A DNA stretch of 64,000 bases. It comes from Caballeronia arationis. Lineage in GTDB: Bacteria; Pseudomonadota; Gammaproteobacteria; Burkholderiales; Burkholderiaceae. The stretch's first letter is position 1, and each line of letters opens with the position of its first letter. Under the pieces are notes generated by a model that made no database searches, was not told the origin of the DNA, and worked only from the letters and a program-made list of their open reading frames with translations. Both the position numbers and the translations under genes were made by a program. Location: contig NZ_FCOG02000001.1 of the NCBI RefSeq assembly GCF_001544975.2, positions 62,001 to 126,000 of the forward strand, given 5' to 3'. Positions 27,442 through 36,308 of the stretch are shown here, in pieces.

Positions 27442-27953
27442 AACGCCTCGCCGTCGCGCTCGCCGCTGCCGTGCCGCTCCTCGCACGTGCCGCCGACATG
27501 AACGCCGTCAACCATGCCGCGCAGATCGCATCGAGCGTCGGCGCGGGCACGGCTGTGCCGTCGCTCGGTTTCGGCGCGGTGCTGCAGACGCTCTTCGGTC
27601 TCGTCATCGTCATCGGCTTCGTGTTCGGCTGCGCGTGGCTCGCCCGCAAGTTCGGCTATCACGGCGGCAAGCGCACCGGGCTCGTGAAGGTGGTGGGCGG
27701 TGCGTCGCTCGGCAACAAGGAGCGCGTCGCGGTCGTCGAGATCGGCGATACGTGGCTCGTCGTCGGCGCGGGTCCGGGCAACGTGCGGATCTTGCACACG
27801 ATGCCCGCGGGATCGGCCGACGCACTCGCGACCGGCGGCGAAACGCCGGCGCCCACGCAAACGTTGCAAGGCACGTTCGGTCAACGGTTTCGCGACGCCC
27901 TCGCGGGCGAAGCCACAAAACGTCTGCAAAAATTCGCGGGCGGGAGCAAGTAA
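27438..27953 (+). CDS. fliO: Flagellar biosynthesis protein FliO
   Basis: 171 residues. A signal-like N-terminus (MKRLAVALAAAVPLLARAA) is followed by one TM helix (LFGLVIVIGFVFGCAWLAR) and a small cytoplasmic domain with LGNKERVAVVEIGDTWLVVG, characteristic of FliO. It assists assembly of the FliP ring. Starts inside the fliN stop (ATGA). Confidence 0.92.
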   Translation: MKRLAVALAAAVPLLARAADMNAVNHAAQIASSVGAGTAVPSLGFGAVLQTLFGLVIVIGFVFGCAWLARKFGYHGGKRTGLVKVVGGASLGNKERVAVVEIGDTWLVVGAGPGNVRILHTMPAGSADALATGGETPAPTQTLQGTFGQRFRDALAGEATKRLQKFAGGSK

Positions 27954-28721
27954 ATGCAGGTCAGTCGTTTTATCGCGCGTGGTGTAAAGCTGGCGTTGCC
28001 GGTGGTGATCGCCGCCCTTCCCTACGCGGCGTTCGCGCAAAGCACGGCGGGCCTGCCCGCCTTCAACACGAGCCCGGGTCCGAACGGCGGCACGACGTAT
28101 TCGCTCAGCGTCCAGACGATGCTGCTGCTCACGATGCTGTCGTTCCTGCCCGCGATGGTGCTGATGATGACGAGCTTCACGCGCATCATCATCGTGCTCT
28201 CGCTGTTGCGGCAGGCGCTCGGCACGTCGAGCACGCCGCCGAACCAGGTGCTGGTTGGCCTTGCGCTCTTCCTGTCGATTTTCGTGATGTCGCCGGTACT
28301 CGACCGCGCCTACAACGACGCGTACAAGCCCTTTTCCGACGGCACGATCACGATGGACCAGGCGATGCAGCGCGGCGTCGGGCCGTTCAAGCAATTCATG
28401 CTGCGCCAGACGCGCGAGACCGATCTCGCGCTCTTCGCGAAGATTTCGAAGGCGCCGCCGATGAACGGTCCCGAAGACGTGCCGCTTTCGCTGCTCGTGC
28501 CCTCGTTCGTCACGAGCGAGCTGAAGACGGGCTTCCAGATCGGCTTCACGATCTTCATTCCGTTCCTCATCATCGACATGGTGGTGGCGAGCGTGCTGAT
28601 GTCGATGGGCATGATGATGGTGTCGCCCGCGACGATCGCGCTGCCGTTCAAGCTGATGCTGTTCGTGCTCGTCGATGGCTGGCAGTTGCTGATCGGCTCG
28701 CTGGCACAGAGTTTTGTTTAG
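27954..28721 (+). CDS. fliP: Flagellar export gate protein FliP
   Basis: 255 residues starting directly at the base after the fliO stop. N-terminal cleavable signal peptide ([15 protein letters not shown]), then the FliP core: [52 protein letters not shown], and the [21 protein letters not shown]-terminus. With FliQ and FliR it forms the export pore. Confidence 0.97.
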   Translation: MQVSRFIARGVKLALPVVIAALPYAAFAQSTAGLPAFNTSPGPNGGTTYSLSVQTMLLLTMLSFLPAMVLMMTSFTRIIIVLSLLRQALGTSSTPPNQVLVGLALFLSIFVMSPVLDRAYNDAYKPFSDGTITMDQAMQRGVGPFKQFMLRQTRETDLALFAKISKAPPMNGPEDVPLSLLVPSFVTSELKTGFQIGFTIFIPFLIIDMVVASVLMSMGMMMVSPATIALPFKLMLFVLVDGWQLLIGSLAQSFV

Positions 28722-28745
28722 GTTTCAAATCAAGGAAGAAGGACG

Positions 28746-29015
28746 ATGACACCCGAATCCGTCATGTCGATGGCGCATCAGGCGATGTACGTTGCGCTCT
28801 TGCTCGCCTCGCCGCTTCTGTTGGTCGCGCTGGTCGTCGGTCTGGTGGTGAGTCTTTTTCAGGCGGCCACGCAGATCAACGAATCGACGCTCTCGTTCAT
28901 TCCGAAGCTGATCGCGGTGGCGGTGACGCTCGTGATCGCCGGACCGTGGATGCTCGCGACGCTGCTCGACTACATGCGCCACGTCTTCACGATCACGCCG
29001 GCGATCACCGGCTGA
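28746..29015 (+). CDS. fliQ: Flagellar export gate protein FliQ
   Basis: 89 residues, two TM hairpins, with the typical MTPESVMSMAHQAMYVALLL start and the QAATQINESTLSFIPKL loop. AAGGAAGAAGG precedes the ATG. Part of the FliPQR gate. Confidence 0.96.
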   Translation: MTPESVMSMAHQAMYVALLLASPLLLVALVVGLVVSLFQAATQINESTLSFIPKLIAVAVTLVIAGPWMLATLLDYMRHVFTITPAITG

Positions 29016-29025
29016 TCCCGCTCCG

Positions 29026-29817
29026 ATGTTCTCCGTCACCTACGCGCAGCTCAACGTCTGGCTCACGTCCTTCCTGTGGCCGTTCGTGCGCATTCTCGCG
29101 TTGATCGCGACGGCGCCGGTTCTGAGCCATCTGGCGACACCGATGCGCGTTAAGATCGGCCTGGCCGGTTTCATTGCGCTGATCGTCGCGCCGACGCTCG
29201 AGGCGATGCCGCAAGTCACCGTGTTCTCGGCGGATGGCGTGTGGATCATCATCAACCAGTTCCTGATCGGCGCGGCGCTCGGCATGACGATGCAGATTGC
29301 GTTCGCCGCGATCGATGCGGCGGGCGAGTTCATCGGGCAGCAGATGGGGCTCGGGTTCGCGTCGCTCTACGATCCGCGCGCCGGAGGCAATGCGGTGGTG
29401 ATTTCGCGCTATCTGAACACCATTGCGACGCTCGCCTTTCTTCTTTTCGACGGCCATCTGCAGATGATGAGTGCGCTCGTCAATTCGTTCCAGAGCGTGC
29501 CGATCGGGGCCAACGTGCTTGGCGCGGCCGTGCACGCGCAGGGCTGGCGGACTGTGGCGTCATATGGATCGAGCGTGTTTTCGACGGGTCTGCTGCTTTC
29601 GTTGCCCGTTGTCGCCGCGCTGTTGATCTCCAATCTTGCCCTCGGCATTCTCAATCGAGCGGCGCCGCAGATCGGTATCTTCCAGGTCGGGTTTCCGGTG
29701 ACGATGCTCGTCGGATTGCTGCTTATCCAGCTCATGATTCCCAATCTGATTCCGTTCTTTCAGCGGGTTTTTGAAAGTGGTATCGGGCAGATGGGGCGCG
29801 TTGCCGGGGCTATGTGA
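29026..29817 (+). CDS. fliR: Flagellar export gate protein FliR
   Basis: 263 residues with several TM helices. Family patterns: APVLSHLATPMRVKIGLA, IGAALGMTMQIAFAAIDAAGEFIGQQMGL, and the C-terminal GFPVTMLVGLLLIQLMIPNL. Closes the FliPQR spiral. flhB and flhA are not next to it, so they must lie elsewhere. Downstream is the long inverted-repeat spacer. Confidence 0.95.
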   Translation: MFSVTYAQLNVWLTSFLWPFVRILALIATAPVLSHLATPMRVKIGLAGFIALIVAPTLEAMPQVTVFSADGVWIIINQFLIGAALGMTMQIAFAAIDAAGEFIGQQMGLGFASLYDPRAGGNAVVISRYLNTIATLAFLLFDGHLQMMSALVNSFQSVPIGANVLGAAVHAQGWRTVASYGSSVFSTGLLLSLPVVAALLISNLALGILNRAAPQIGIFQVGFPVTMLVGLLLIQLMIPNLIPFFQRVFESGIGQMGRVAGAM

Positions 29818-29924
29818 GGGCTTGGGTTCGTCCGGGCACTGGTCTTGGTTTGATGCGCTTCCGCTTCTATGAAACTTGCTTTGCCTTCGGTCTATTAGCT
29901 CTGCCCCTGTGCGGGGCGGCAGTC

Positions 29925-29950
29925 ACTTTCTTTGCTGCTGCAAAGAAAGT
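29925..29950 (+). terminator. Perfect hairpin in the left arm, downstream of fliR
   Basis: An 11-pair perfect stem, ACTTTCTTTGC / GCAAAGAAAGT, loop TGCT, 107 bases after the fliR stop. There is no U tract after it, so termination is only a possibility; its mirror copy is at 30433-30464. Confidence 0.35.
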
Positions 29951-30432
29951 AACCAAAGAAAGCAGCTTTTCAGGCATTCGTATTAGGAGGTGACCACAGT
30001 TGCGGTACTGAGTGGCCCAGCGCCTAAGTGTCGCCCTCAAGGACTAACCGGGCTTGGTGCGCGGCACGCACTGCGTCATTGCGCAGTGAACAGATTGGCA
30101 CAGCCATCATTCATCCGTCCTCGCTTCGCTCAGACGTCACGTGCCTTTGGCCCCGCGGTTCAGGCTCGCGGCCTGGGGCCGGGGGCTTTTGATTGATTAT
30201 TGTGATCTGGAAGCGTTGCTATCCGATGGTGTTCTGTTGTGCCCTACGTCCGAGCGAAGCGCGGGCGGACCGGAGCGAAGTGCATACCACTTTGTTGGAA
30301 TGCGAGTGGTGTCAGTGCGTGCGCGCGCCCAGCTGCTTGGGTCTTTTGAGGGCGACACTTAGGTGCTGGTCCACTCGGTACCGCAACTGTGGTCACCTCC
30401 TAATACCGATGTCTGAAAAGCTGCTTTCTTTG

Positions 30433-30464
30433 CTTACTTTCTTTGCAGCAGCAAAGAAAGTAAG
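30433..30464 (-). terminator. Perfect hairpin in the right arm, downstream of flgL
   Basis: A 14-pair perfect stem, CTTACTTTCTTTGC / GCAAAGAAAGTAAG, loop AGCA, 109 bases after the flgL stop on the minus strand. It is symmetrical with the left-arm hairpin at almost the same distance from its own convergent gene. Confidence 0.35.
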
Positions 30465-30572
30465 TCCCGCCCCGGACAGGGGCAGAGCTAATAGACCGCC
30501 AAGAAAGCAAGTTCCCCAAAAACGCTGGCGCATCAAACGGCGTTCAACACCCCCGAGCGCCAGCGAAACCCC

Positions 30573-31802
30573 TTACCCGCTGATGTAATCAAACAACGAC
30601 ATCTTCTGAATCTGCGAGAACGCCATCTGGGCTCCTTGCAGCGCGTTCTGCGTCAACTCGTACTGACTGATCGCCGACACCAGATTGATGCTCGTCAGAT
30701 CCGCGAGATTGCTCGCCGTCTGCGTTGCCGTGGTCTGCATCGAGCTTTGCGTCGCCGTGACTTCCTGCTCGCGTCCACCCACCGTCGCCTGCACGGAAAG
30801 CACGTTGTTGAACGAGTTGTCGACCTTGGTGCTCGCCGTGGTCAGCGCGTTGGAAAGCGTGGCCTTCTGCGCGTCCGTGCCGGTGGGTTGCTTCAGCGCG
30901 TTCACGAGATTGTCGAGCGTCGCGAAGATATCCGTGCCCGACGATGCGGCCGGCCCCACGCTGAACGTGTCGCCATCTGACGGCGTGCCGTCCAGCGTCA
31001 CCTTCTCACCGCCGAGCGTGACATCCGTCTTGCCCGTGTACGCCACCGGGGTGACCGGCGACCCGTCCGGCGACGGGTTCACCGTGTACGTCGTGTTACC
31101 CGTCGACGAAACCGCGAACGAAATCGTGTAGCTATTGGCGTTAGCCGCGTTCGACGTGTCGGTCACGCTGACGCTGCTGATCGTGCCCGAGCCCTTGTTC
31201 GCGCTGCCCGCAGCCGACACGGGCGTGCTTTCCGTCGGTGACACGCTCTGGAAAATCGACGCGCCAGTATCCCCGACGCTGATCGTGCGGCCGTCGTTCA
31301 CCTGCACCTGACGCTGTCCGAGGTCGCCCGAATAGCTCGCGCCGACCCCCGACGGGTTGTCCGTGAACGCCGCCGAGCCGCTCTTGAATCCGGCAAATAT
31401 GTAGTTGCCGTTGCTGTCGGTGGTGTTCGCGAGGTTCATCAACTGATCGCGGTAACCCTTGATCTGGTCGGCGATCGACGAACGGTTCGAGTCGTTGAGC
31501 GAAGCGTCGCCCGCGCGCACGATCTGCGTCTGGATGCTTTGCAGCACGTCGCTCACGCTGGAGAGCGTCGAGTCCTCCTGCTGCAGCGACGACAGCGCCG
31601 TGCTCTGGTTCGTCGCGTACTGCGAGAGCGCCGCGGTCTTGATAGTCAACTGCACCGCCTGCGCCGCGCCGAGCGGATCGTCGGACGAGGTCTGCAGCCG
31701 GTTGCCGGATGAAATCTGCGCGTACATCGACGCGAGCGAACTCTGCTGATCGCTCATCGTCTGGACGTTCATCGTGAAGTACTGGGAGCTGGAAATGCGC
31801 AT
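30573..31802 (-). CDS. flgL: Flagellar hook-filament junction protein FlgL
   Basis: 409 residues. Flagellin-like N-terminal (MRISSSQYFTMNVQTMSDQ, QISSGNRLQTSSDDPLGAAQ) and C-terminal (LVSAISQYELTQNALQGAQMAFSQIQKMSLFDYI) helices enclose a variable Ser/Thr/Gly-rich middle. Exported without a signal peptide through the flagellar system; second junction protein between hook and filament. Lies 11 bases after flgK and shares its promoter. Confidence 0.95.
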   Translation of the reverse strand: MRISSSQYFTMNVQTMSDQQSSLASMYAQISSGNRLQTSSDDPLGAAQAVQLTIKTAALSQYATNQSTALSSLQQEDSTLSSVSDVLQSIQTQIVRAGDASLNDSNRSSIADQIKGYRDQLMNLANTTDSNGNYIFAGFKSGSAAFTDNPSGVGASYSGDLGQRQVQVNDGRTISVGDTGASIFQSVSPTESTPVSAAGSANKGSGTISSVSVTDTSNAANANSYTISFAVSSTGNTTYTVNPSPDGSPVTPVAYTGKTDVTLGGEKVTLDGTPSDGDTFSVGPAASSGTDIFATLDNLVNALKQPTGTDAQKATLSNALTTASTKVDNSFNNVLSVQATVGGREQEVTATQSSMQTTATQTASNLADLTSINLVSAISQYELTQNALQGAQMAFSQIQKMSLFDYISG

Positions 31803-31813
31803 CGCTATGTGCC

Positions 31814-33751
31814 TCAGTTGAAGATGCCGAGCAGCGTCTGGAACAGCGACGACGCTGTCTGGATCACTTTGCTGTTCGCCTGATAGAGCTGCTGGTACTG
31901 CATCAGATTCGCCGCTTCCTCGTTCAGGTTCACGCCGGAAACCGCTTGCTGCGCCGACGTCGCCTGGTTGAGCAGCGCGGTCTGCGCCGTGCTCGAGCTC
32001 TTCAGCTGGTTCGTGTCGTTGCCGATCTGGTTCACGTAGTTCGCGTAGGAACTCGTGAGCGTGTCGGTGCCGCCGTTCATGGACTTCGTCGTGATGAGAT
32101 TCGACATTGCGAGCGCGTTGCTGCCGTCGCTCGTGCCGCCCGCGTTGGGCGTTACGTCGAACTCGTCGTTGTCGGCAGGCTTGCCGGTGATGGTCGCCGT
32201 GACGCCGTTCGACGTCACCGTCAACCCCTTCGACGAATCGTAGGGAATCGTCTGGCCCGCCGTCATGACGGTAGAGTCGGGCAGCGTGACATCGACGTTT
32301 GACGTGAATCCGCCTGCTGCCGAGTCATACGTCAGGTTGATCGCGCTGGCGGTGTAGCCCGCGACCACCTTCGGCGACGATATCGATGCCGACCCCGCGT
32401 TGCCCGTTGCCGCCGACGTGAGCACCGGCGACGCCGCCGCCACCGCCGAAGGGCTGCTGTTCGAGAGCGCGAAGTTGTCGAGCGCCGCGCGCGTCGGCTG
32501 GATCGTGAACGAGTCGCCCGCGTTCATCGCGCCCGACACCGAGATCTTGAGTCCGTTGATCGTGCCGCTCGTCGCCGGCGAGCTGAAGCTGCCGACGGCC
32601 GTGCCGGTCGCGCGGTCCGCAAGCGTGTACTTCGAGCCGTCGAACGAGAGCGTGTAATCACCCGTCGTGGGCTGGGTGTCATCGGCAAACGAGACGCCGA
32701 CGTCCGCCGTGCCGGTGTTGCGCGCGTTCGCGTAGATGGTCGGGCTGCCGGCCGTGAAGAGCGCGCCGCCCTTGTTGCCGGTCAGGTCGATGCCGAGTTC
32801 GTTCTGCTGGTTCAGCTGCGCGGCGAAGCTCGTCGCGATCGCGCCGAGCTGCGCCTGCGCCGGGTCGAGCGTCTGGCTGCGGAAATCGAGCAGGCCGCCC
32901 ACGACTCCGCCCGACAGCGCCGACTCCGAAACGTACTGCGTCTGCGCGAGCGTCTGGGCGGAGCCGTCGCTGCTCTTGAACGCGATCGCCAGTTCGCTCG
33001 GATCGGACGCCGACGTCACCGCCTGCAAGCCGTATTGCTTGGCACCGACGACGAGCGGCTGCCCGTTGCCGATGTACACATTGTAGTTTCCGTCGGTCTG
33101 CACGACCTGCACGCCGACCATCGAACTGAGGTTCTGCACGGCGAGGTCGCGCTGATCGAGCAGCTGATTGGGCGGCTGGCCCTGCGCGCTCGCGATGTTG
33201 ATCTGCTTGTTCAGATCCGCGATCTGCTGCGTATAGCTGTTGATCTGCGTGACGGCGCTCGTCAGTTGCGTGTTGACGCTCTGGCGCAACTGGTCGTATT
33301 GGGTGCCGGCCGTGGTGATCTGGTCAGCGAGCGTTTGCGCCGAGCTCACGAGCACCTGACGCGCCGACGTGCTGCTCGGCGAGCTTGCCACCGACTGCAT
33401 GCCGGTGAAGTAGCTGCTGATGCCCGCGGAGATTCCCTTGGTCGGATCGCCGACGAGGTTGTTCAACTGCGAGATCAGCGAGTAGTAGGTGCTGGCGGCG
33501 CTGCTCGTCGACGTGGTGTTGTTCAGTTGCGTCGTCAGGTACTGGCTGTACGAGCGCGTGACGGTGGCCGTCTGCACGCCGCTGCCGAGATAGCCCGAGC
33601 CGGTGTACTGGCCGGACGCTTCCTGGTACGAAACCTTTTCGAGCGAATAGCCGGGCGTGGCAGCGTTGCTGATGTTCTGTCCCGTCGTCGTCAGCCCCCA
33701 CTGGGCTGCGTTGAGACCGCTGACGCCGATGTTGAAAATGTTGTTGGACAT
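31814..33751 (-). CDS. flgK: Flagellar hook-associated protein FlgK
   Basis: 645 residues from ATG 33751 (MSNNIFNIGVSGLNAAQWGL), the standard FlgK start with AGGA upstream; a longer upstream frame is rejected. Family motifs: TTGQNISNAATPGYSLEKV and, at the C-terminus, GVNLNEEAANLMQYQQLYQA. The middle is long and variable. First junction protein on the hook. A sigma-28-like site lies at 33809-33835. Confidence 0.95.
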   Translation of the reverse strand: MSNNIFNIGVSGLNAAQWGLTTTGQNISNAATPGYSLEKVSYQEASGQYTGSGYLGSGVQTATVTRSYSQYLTTQLNNTTSTSSAASTYYSLISQLNNLVGDPTKGISAGISSYFTGMQSVASSPSSTSARQVLVSSAQTLADQITTAGTQYDQLRQSVNTQLTSAVTQINSYTQQIADLNKQINIASAQGQPPNQLLDQRDLAVQNLSSMVGVQVVQTDGNYNVYIGNGQPLVVGAKQYGLQAVTSASDPSELAIAFKSSDGSAQTLAQTQYVSESALSGGVVGGLLDFRSQTLDPAQAQLGAIATSFAAQLNQQNELGIDLTGNKGGALFTAGSPTIYANARNTGTADVGVSFADDTQPTTGDYTLSFDGSKYTLADRATGTAVGSFSSPATSGTINGLKISVSGAMNAGDSFTIQPTRAALDNFALSNSSPSAVAAASPVLTSAATGNAGSASISSPKVVAGYTASAINLTYDSAAGGFTSNVDVTLPDSTVMTAGQTIPYDSSKGLTVTSNGVTATITGKPADNDEFDVTPNAGGTSDGSNALAMSNLITTKSMNGGTDTLTSSYANYVNQIGNDTNQLKSSSTAQTALLNQATSAQQAVSGVNLNEEAANLMQYQQLYQANSKVIQTASSLFQTLLGIFN

Positions 33752-33808
33752 GCGTGAATCCTGGTGGGGCGGCGTCACTCGGCCGCCGCTTGACGAGAAC
33801 TGCTCTAT

Positions 33809-33835
33809 ATATCGGCCGGATGCGTACAAAGTTGA
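33809..33835 (-). promoter_or_regulatory. Sigma-28 (FliA) type promoter for flgKL
   Basis: Minus strand TCAACTTT, 11 bases, GCCGATAT; 13 of 16 positions fit TAAAGTTT-N11-GCCGATAA, with exact spacing. It lies 57 bases upstream of the flgK ATG, consistent with a late-gene promoter. Confidence 0.65.
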
Positions 33836-34195
33836 GCGCGAACGGTGATGCCTCGCTCCGGGTCCTGAACCGCCGCGCATGGCTCTCGCTGATTCAGAGC
33901 GCAAGACGCGATAGAGCCATTATCTGCACCGTGGCGGGCGGGCAATTCGGGAAAAAAAGGGGGAATGTGAGGCTAATTCGCGCAAATGACGGTGGTCAGG
34001 CGCGTTTTGGCGAGATGGCGCGCGACGCTGACACGTGCCGCGATTACTTCGGATGGCGAATCAAGGAATGGCCGCGCTGTCGGCCGCGAAACTCGAAAAC
34101 CTGCTGGAAAGCCGGTCAACCCCATGAGTCGCCCGGCGCGCAATTCGTCATCGACTTCGAGCATATGGAACGGCGCCCAAAGCCGGACGCTTCCC
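33836..34195. other. Non-coding spacer between the flgKL promoter and ycgR
   Basis: 360 bases with no gene or clear regulatory element that I could identify. The open frames crossing it have no family resemblance and no ribosome binding site. Downstream end of ycgR; a terminator would be expected, but no strong hairpin with a U tract was seen. Confidence 0.35.
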
Positions 34196-34948
34196 TCACT
34201 TCGCCAGCGAGCGTCGCTTCATTTCCAGCTGCGTGATCAACCGCTGCAGCGTATTCTCCGCCGATCCCGGCAACGAAACGAACTTGAATCCGAGCGTAAA
34301 GCGTCGATCACCCTTCGCGGTCGTCGATTCGCGATGCGACACGAGCTTGAGATCGAGCGTCACCTTTCCCGGCGTGCTGAAATGCAGGTCGACGTCGTGC
34401 AGCGTAATGCCCATCTCCAGGTCGGCGACGCGATCGTCCATGGTGCGCAGCGCGACACCGCCGAGCGACAGATCGTGCACTTCGAAGCGAAAACGCTCGC
34501 CGCTCGGCAATTCGCCGCTGCAGATATACGGATCGAGCACCGGCGCCTCGACGCGGAAATATTCGCGACGCTGCATGTAGTAGAGCACCGTCGGAAAATC
34601 GGCCTCGAAGGCCGGACGGCCGTCGAACATGGTCTGGCGCGGCGTGCCCGTCGAGAACTCGACGCGAACGCCGTCCGGCGTCGCGTGAAAAATGAGCTTC
34701 GGTGCAGCGAGCACGACGTGATTCTGGTCGGCCACGCCGCCCCAGTCGAAGGTGAACGTATGCGCCGTCACGTCGACATCCAGAAGGCGCGTGACGATCT
34801 GACCGCCGACATATTCGGCCGTCAGGAAATCCCCGCGATTGACCAGATTGCGTAGCGATACGCCGATTTCGAGCGGCGTGCGCCGGCCGAAATCGACTGG
34901 GTCGACCTGGTCAGCTACGTTGTGATCGTGCGTCTGATTGTTGTTCAT
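34196..34948 (-). CDS. ycgR: Flagellar brake protein YcgR (PilZ domain, c-di-GMP binding)
   Basis: 250 residues. N-terminal YcgR domain (residues about 20-120) followed by a PilZ domain with both c-di-GMP signatures: RREYFR (residues 127-132, the RxxxR motif) and DLSLGG (159-164, the D/NxSxxG motif). When bound to c-di-GMP, YcgR slows the motor through FliG/FliM or MotA. It lies between flgJ and flgKL but has its own sigma-28-like promoter, so motor and brake would be made together. Confidence 0.93.
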   Translation of the reverse strand: MNNNQTHDHNVADQVDPVDFGRRTPLEIGVSLRNLVNRGDFLTAEYVGGQIVTRLLDVDVTAHTFTFDWGGVADQNHVVLAAPKLIFHATPDGVRVEFSTGTPRQTMFDGRPAFEADFPTVLYYMQRREYFRVEAPVLDPYICSGELPSGERFRFEVHDLSLGGVALRTMDDRVADLEMGITLHDVDLHFSTPGKVTLDLKLVSHRESTTAKGDRRFTLGFKFVSLPGSAENTLQRLITQLEMKRRSLAK

Positions 34949-35044
34949 GGTGCGAGCCGTGTTCGTTTTGCTCGCGCGGGGCCACGTTTTCAGGCATCGC
35001 GCGTCAGGCCGGATTGTGTCGATCCGGTACCTCGGTATTCAGGA

Positions 35045-35071
35045 TTAGCGGCAGATCCGATAGAAAATTAA
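35045..35071 (-). promoter_or_regulatory. Sigma-28 (FliA) type promoter for ycgR
   Basis: Minus strand TTAATTTT, 11 bases, GCCGCTAA; 13 of 16 positions fit the consensus with exact spacing. About 97 bases upstream of the ycgR ATG. The rest of the 34949-35279 spacer shows no gene. Confidence 0.55.
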
Positions 35072-35279
35072 GGGCCTGCCGCGAAAAATTCTCTCTTTTC
35101 GACGCCGATTGGACGTGTAACGTTTGCGCGTCCATATTTTGCCCGACTCGCAAGGCCCGTTGCAGCACGCCCGGCCCGCGTGCCGATACGGACTGTCACG
35201 TCCGACTAATACCGCTGCGCCTCGCCGAATCCATCATGGTGCAGCGCCAATAAAGCAAGCGTCACGCCAATACTCGCAA

Positions 35280-36296
35280 TCACACGATCTGCCGCATGAT
35301 CGAAATCAGCTTCTTCGCGTACTGCGGATCGGTTGCGTAGCCTGCTTTCTGCATGCCGTGCGCGAACCCGGCAGCGTCGCGGGACGCTTCGACGACCGGC
35401 GCATAGCGCGGATTGTTCTTCAGCACGCTCGCGTAATCGGTGAGCGCGTGCTCGTACGAATCGTACGCGCGGAACCGCTCGACCACTTTTTTCGGCTGGC
35501 CGTTCACATATTCGGTCGTTACGGCGCTCACGGTCTTTCCGGTCCAGTCCTTCGTCGCCTTGATGCCGAAGATGTTGTGGCTCGTCGAGCCGTCGGAATT
35601 CTTGATCTCGCGCTTGCCCCAGCCCGATTCCAGCGCCGCCTGGCCGATGATGAAGCGCGCCGGGATGCCCGTCGCCGCGCTCGCGGCCTGCGCCGGCACG
35701 GCGAGGCGGTCAACGAACGCATTGACCTTGTCCGAACCGTTCCCGCGCGCGGGCGGTTCGAGCGCACTGTTCGCCGTGTAGCCGGAGCCGGACTGCAGCG
35801 AGTTGTTCTTCGACGCTGCCGCGCTCGCGTAGGCCTTCGCCATCGCGTTCATCGCCGCGATGTTGCCGGCATTGGCGTTGAGATCGCCGCCCGCGCCGCC
35901 CGACATGCTGCCGGCACCCGCGCCGCCGTCCGAGGTCCCGGCATTGCGCATCAGCTGCTTGAGCATCATGTCCGCGACGCCGATTCCCTTCGACGACATC
36001 TGCTGCGACAACTGCTGGTCGAGCATCGACGTGAAGGACTTGCTTTCATTCGAATCGAACGGACTGTCTGACGGTGTCGCGTCGCGCATGCTCTTCAGAA
36101 TCATCTGCGTGAAGACGGCGTCGAACTGCTTGGCCGCCGCCTGCAGCCCCTGCTGCGGCGATGCGTTCGCCTGCGCGCGCATGGCGTCGAACCCTTGCAC
36201 GTCGAGTGCAAAACGATTCGACAGATTGCCGATGCCGCCGTTCGTGTCGGTGGATGCCAGGGCACTGCTGGCGATACCGCTCGCGTTCGAGTTCAT
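35280..36296 (-). CDS. flgJ: Flagellar rod assembly protein / muramidase FlgJ
   Basis: 338 residues with the two-domain form of beta/gamma-proteobacteria. N-terminal rod-cap domain (LQAAAKQFDAVFTQMILKSM) and C-terminal glucosaminidase domain starting near residue 185 (IPARFIIGQAALESGWGKRE, with the likely catalytic Glu in ALESGWG; then HNIFGIKATKDWTG). A Gly/Ala/Ser-rich linker joins them. It cuts peptidoglycan in the periplasm to let the rod through. Last gene of the flgB-J run. Confidence 0.95.
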   Translation of the reverse strand: MNSNASGIASSALASTDTNGGIGNLSNRFALDVQGFDAMRAQANASPQQGLQAAAKQFDAVFTQMILKSMRDATPSDSPFDSNESKSFTSMLDQQLSQQMSSKGIGVADMMLKQLMRNAGTSDGGAGAGSMSGGAGGDLNANAGNIAAMNAMAKAYASAAASKNNSLQSGSGYTANSALEPPARGNGSDKVNAFVDRLAVPAQAASAATGIPARFIIGQAALESGWGKREIKNSDGSTSHNIFGIKATKDWTGKTVSAVTTEYVNGQPKKVVERFRAYDSYEHALTDYASVLKNNPRYAPVVEASRDAAGFAHGMQKAGYATDPQYAKKLISIMRQIV

Positions 36297-36308
36297 GGGC
36301 TGTCGTCC

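Larger units (their letters stand above)
29875..30511. repeat. Long imperfect inverted-repeat element (two head-to-head copies of a ~300-bp repeat)
   Basis: Arms 29875-30040 and 30346-30511 align as inverted repeats over 166 positions without gaps and, by eye, 16 mismatches (about 90% identity). Weaker similarity continues inward, for example CGCTTCGCTC-GACGT near 30123-30139 and its inverse near 30245-30260. Each arm holds a perfect inner hairpin: ACTTTCTTTGC-TGCT-GCAAAGAAAGT (29925-29950) and a 14-pair version (30433-30464). No transposase, coding signature or tRNA is seen. It fills the gap between convergent fliR and flgL and could stop read-through from both sides. Base composition in the hairpins differs from the surrounding genes. 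Confidence 0.9.

Noticed and set aside
25920..28394. 824-codon minus-strand frame opposite fliM-fliP
   Set aside because: Antisense shadow of four certain flagellar genes.
30141..30588. Short frames inside the inverted-repeat element (for example 30193-30588)
   Set aside because: They cross the repeat arms and hairpins, have no ribosome binding site and do not look like a transposase or any known protein.
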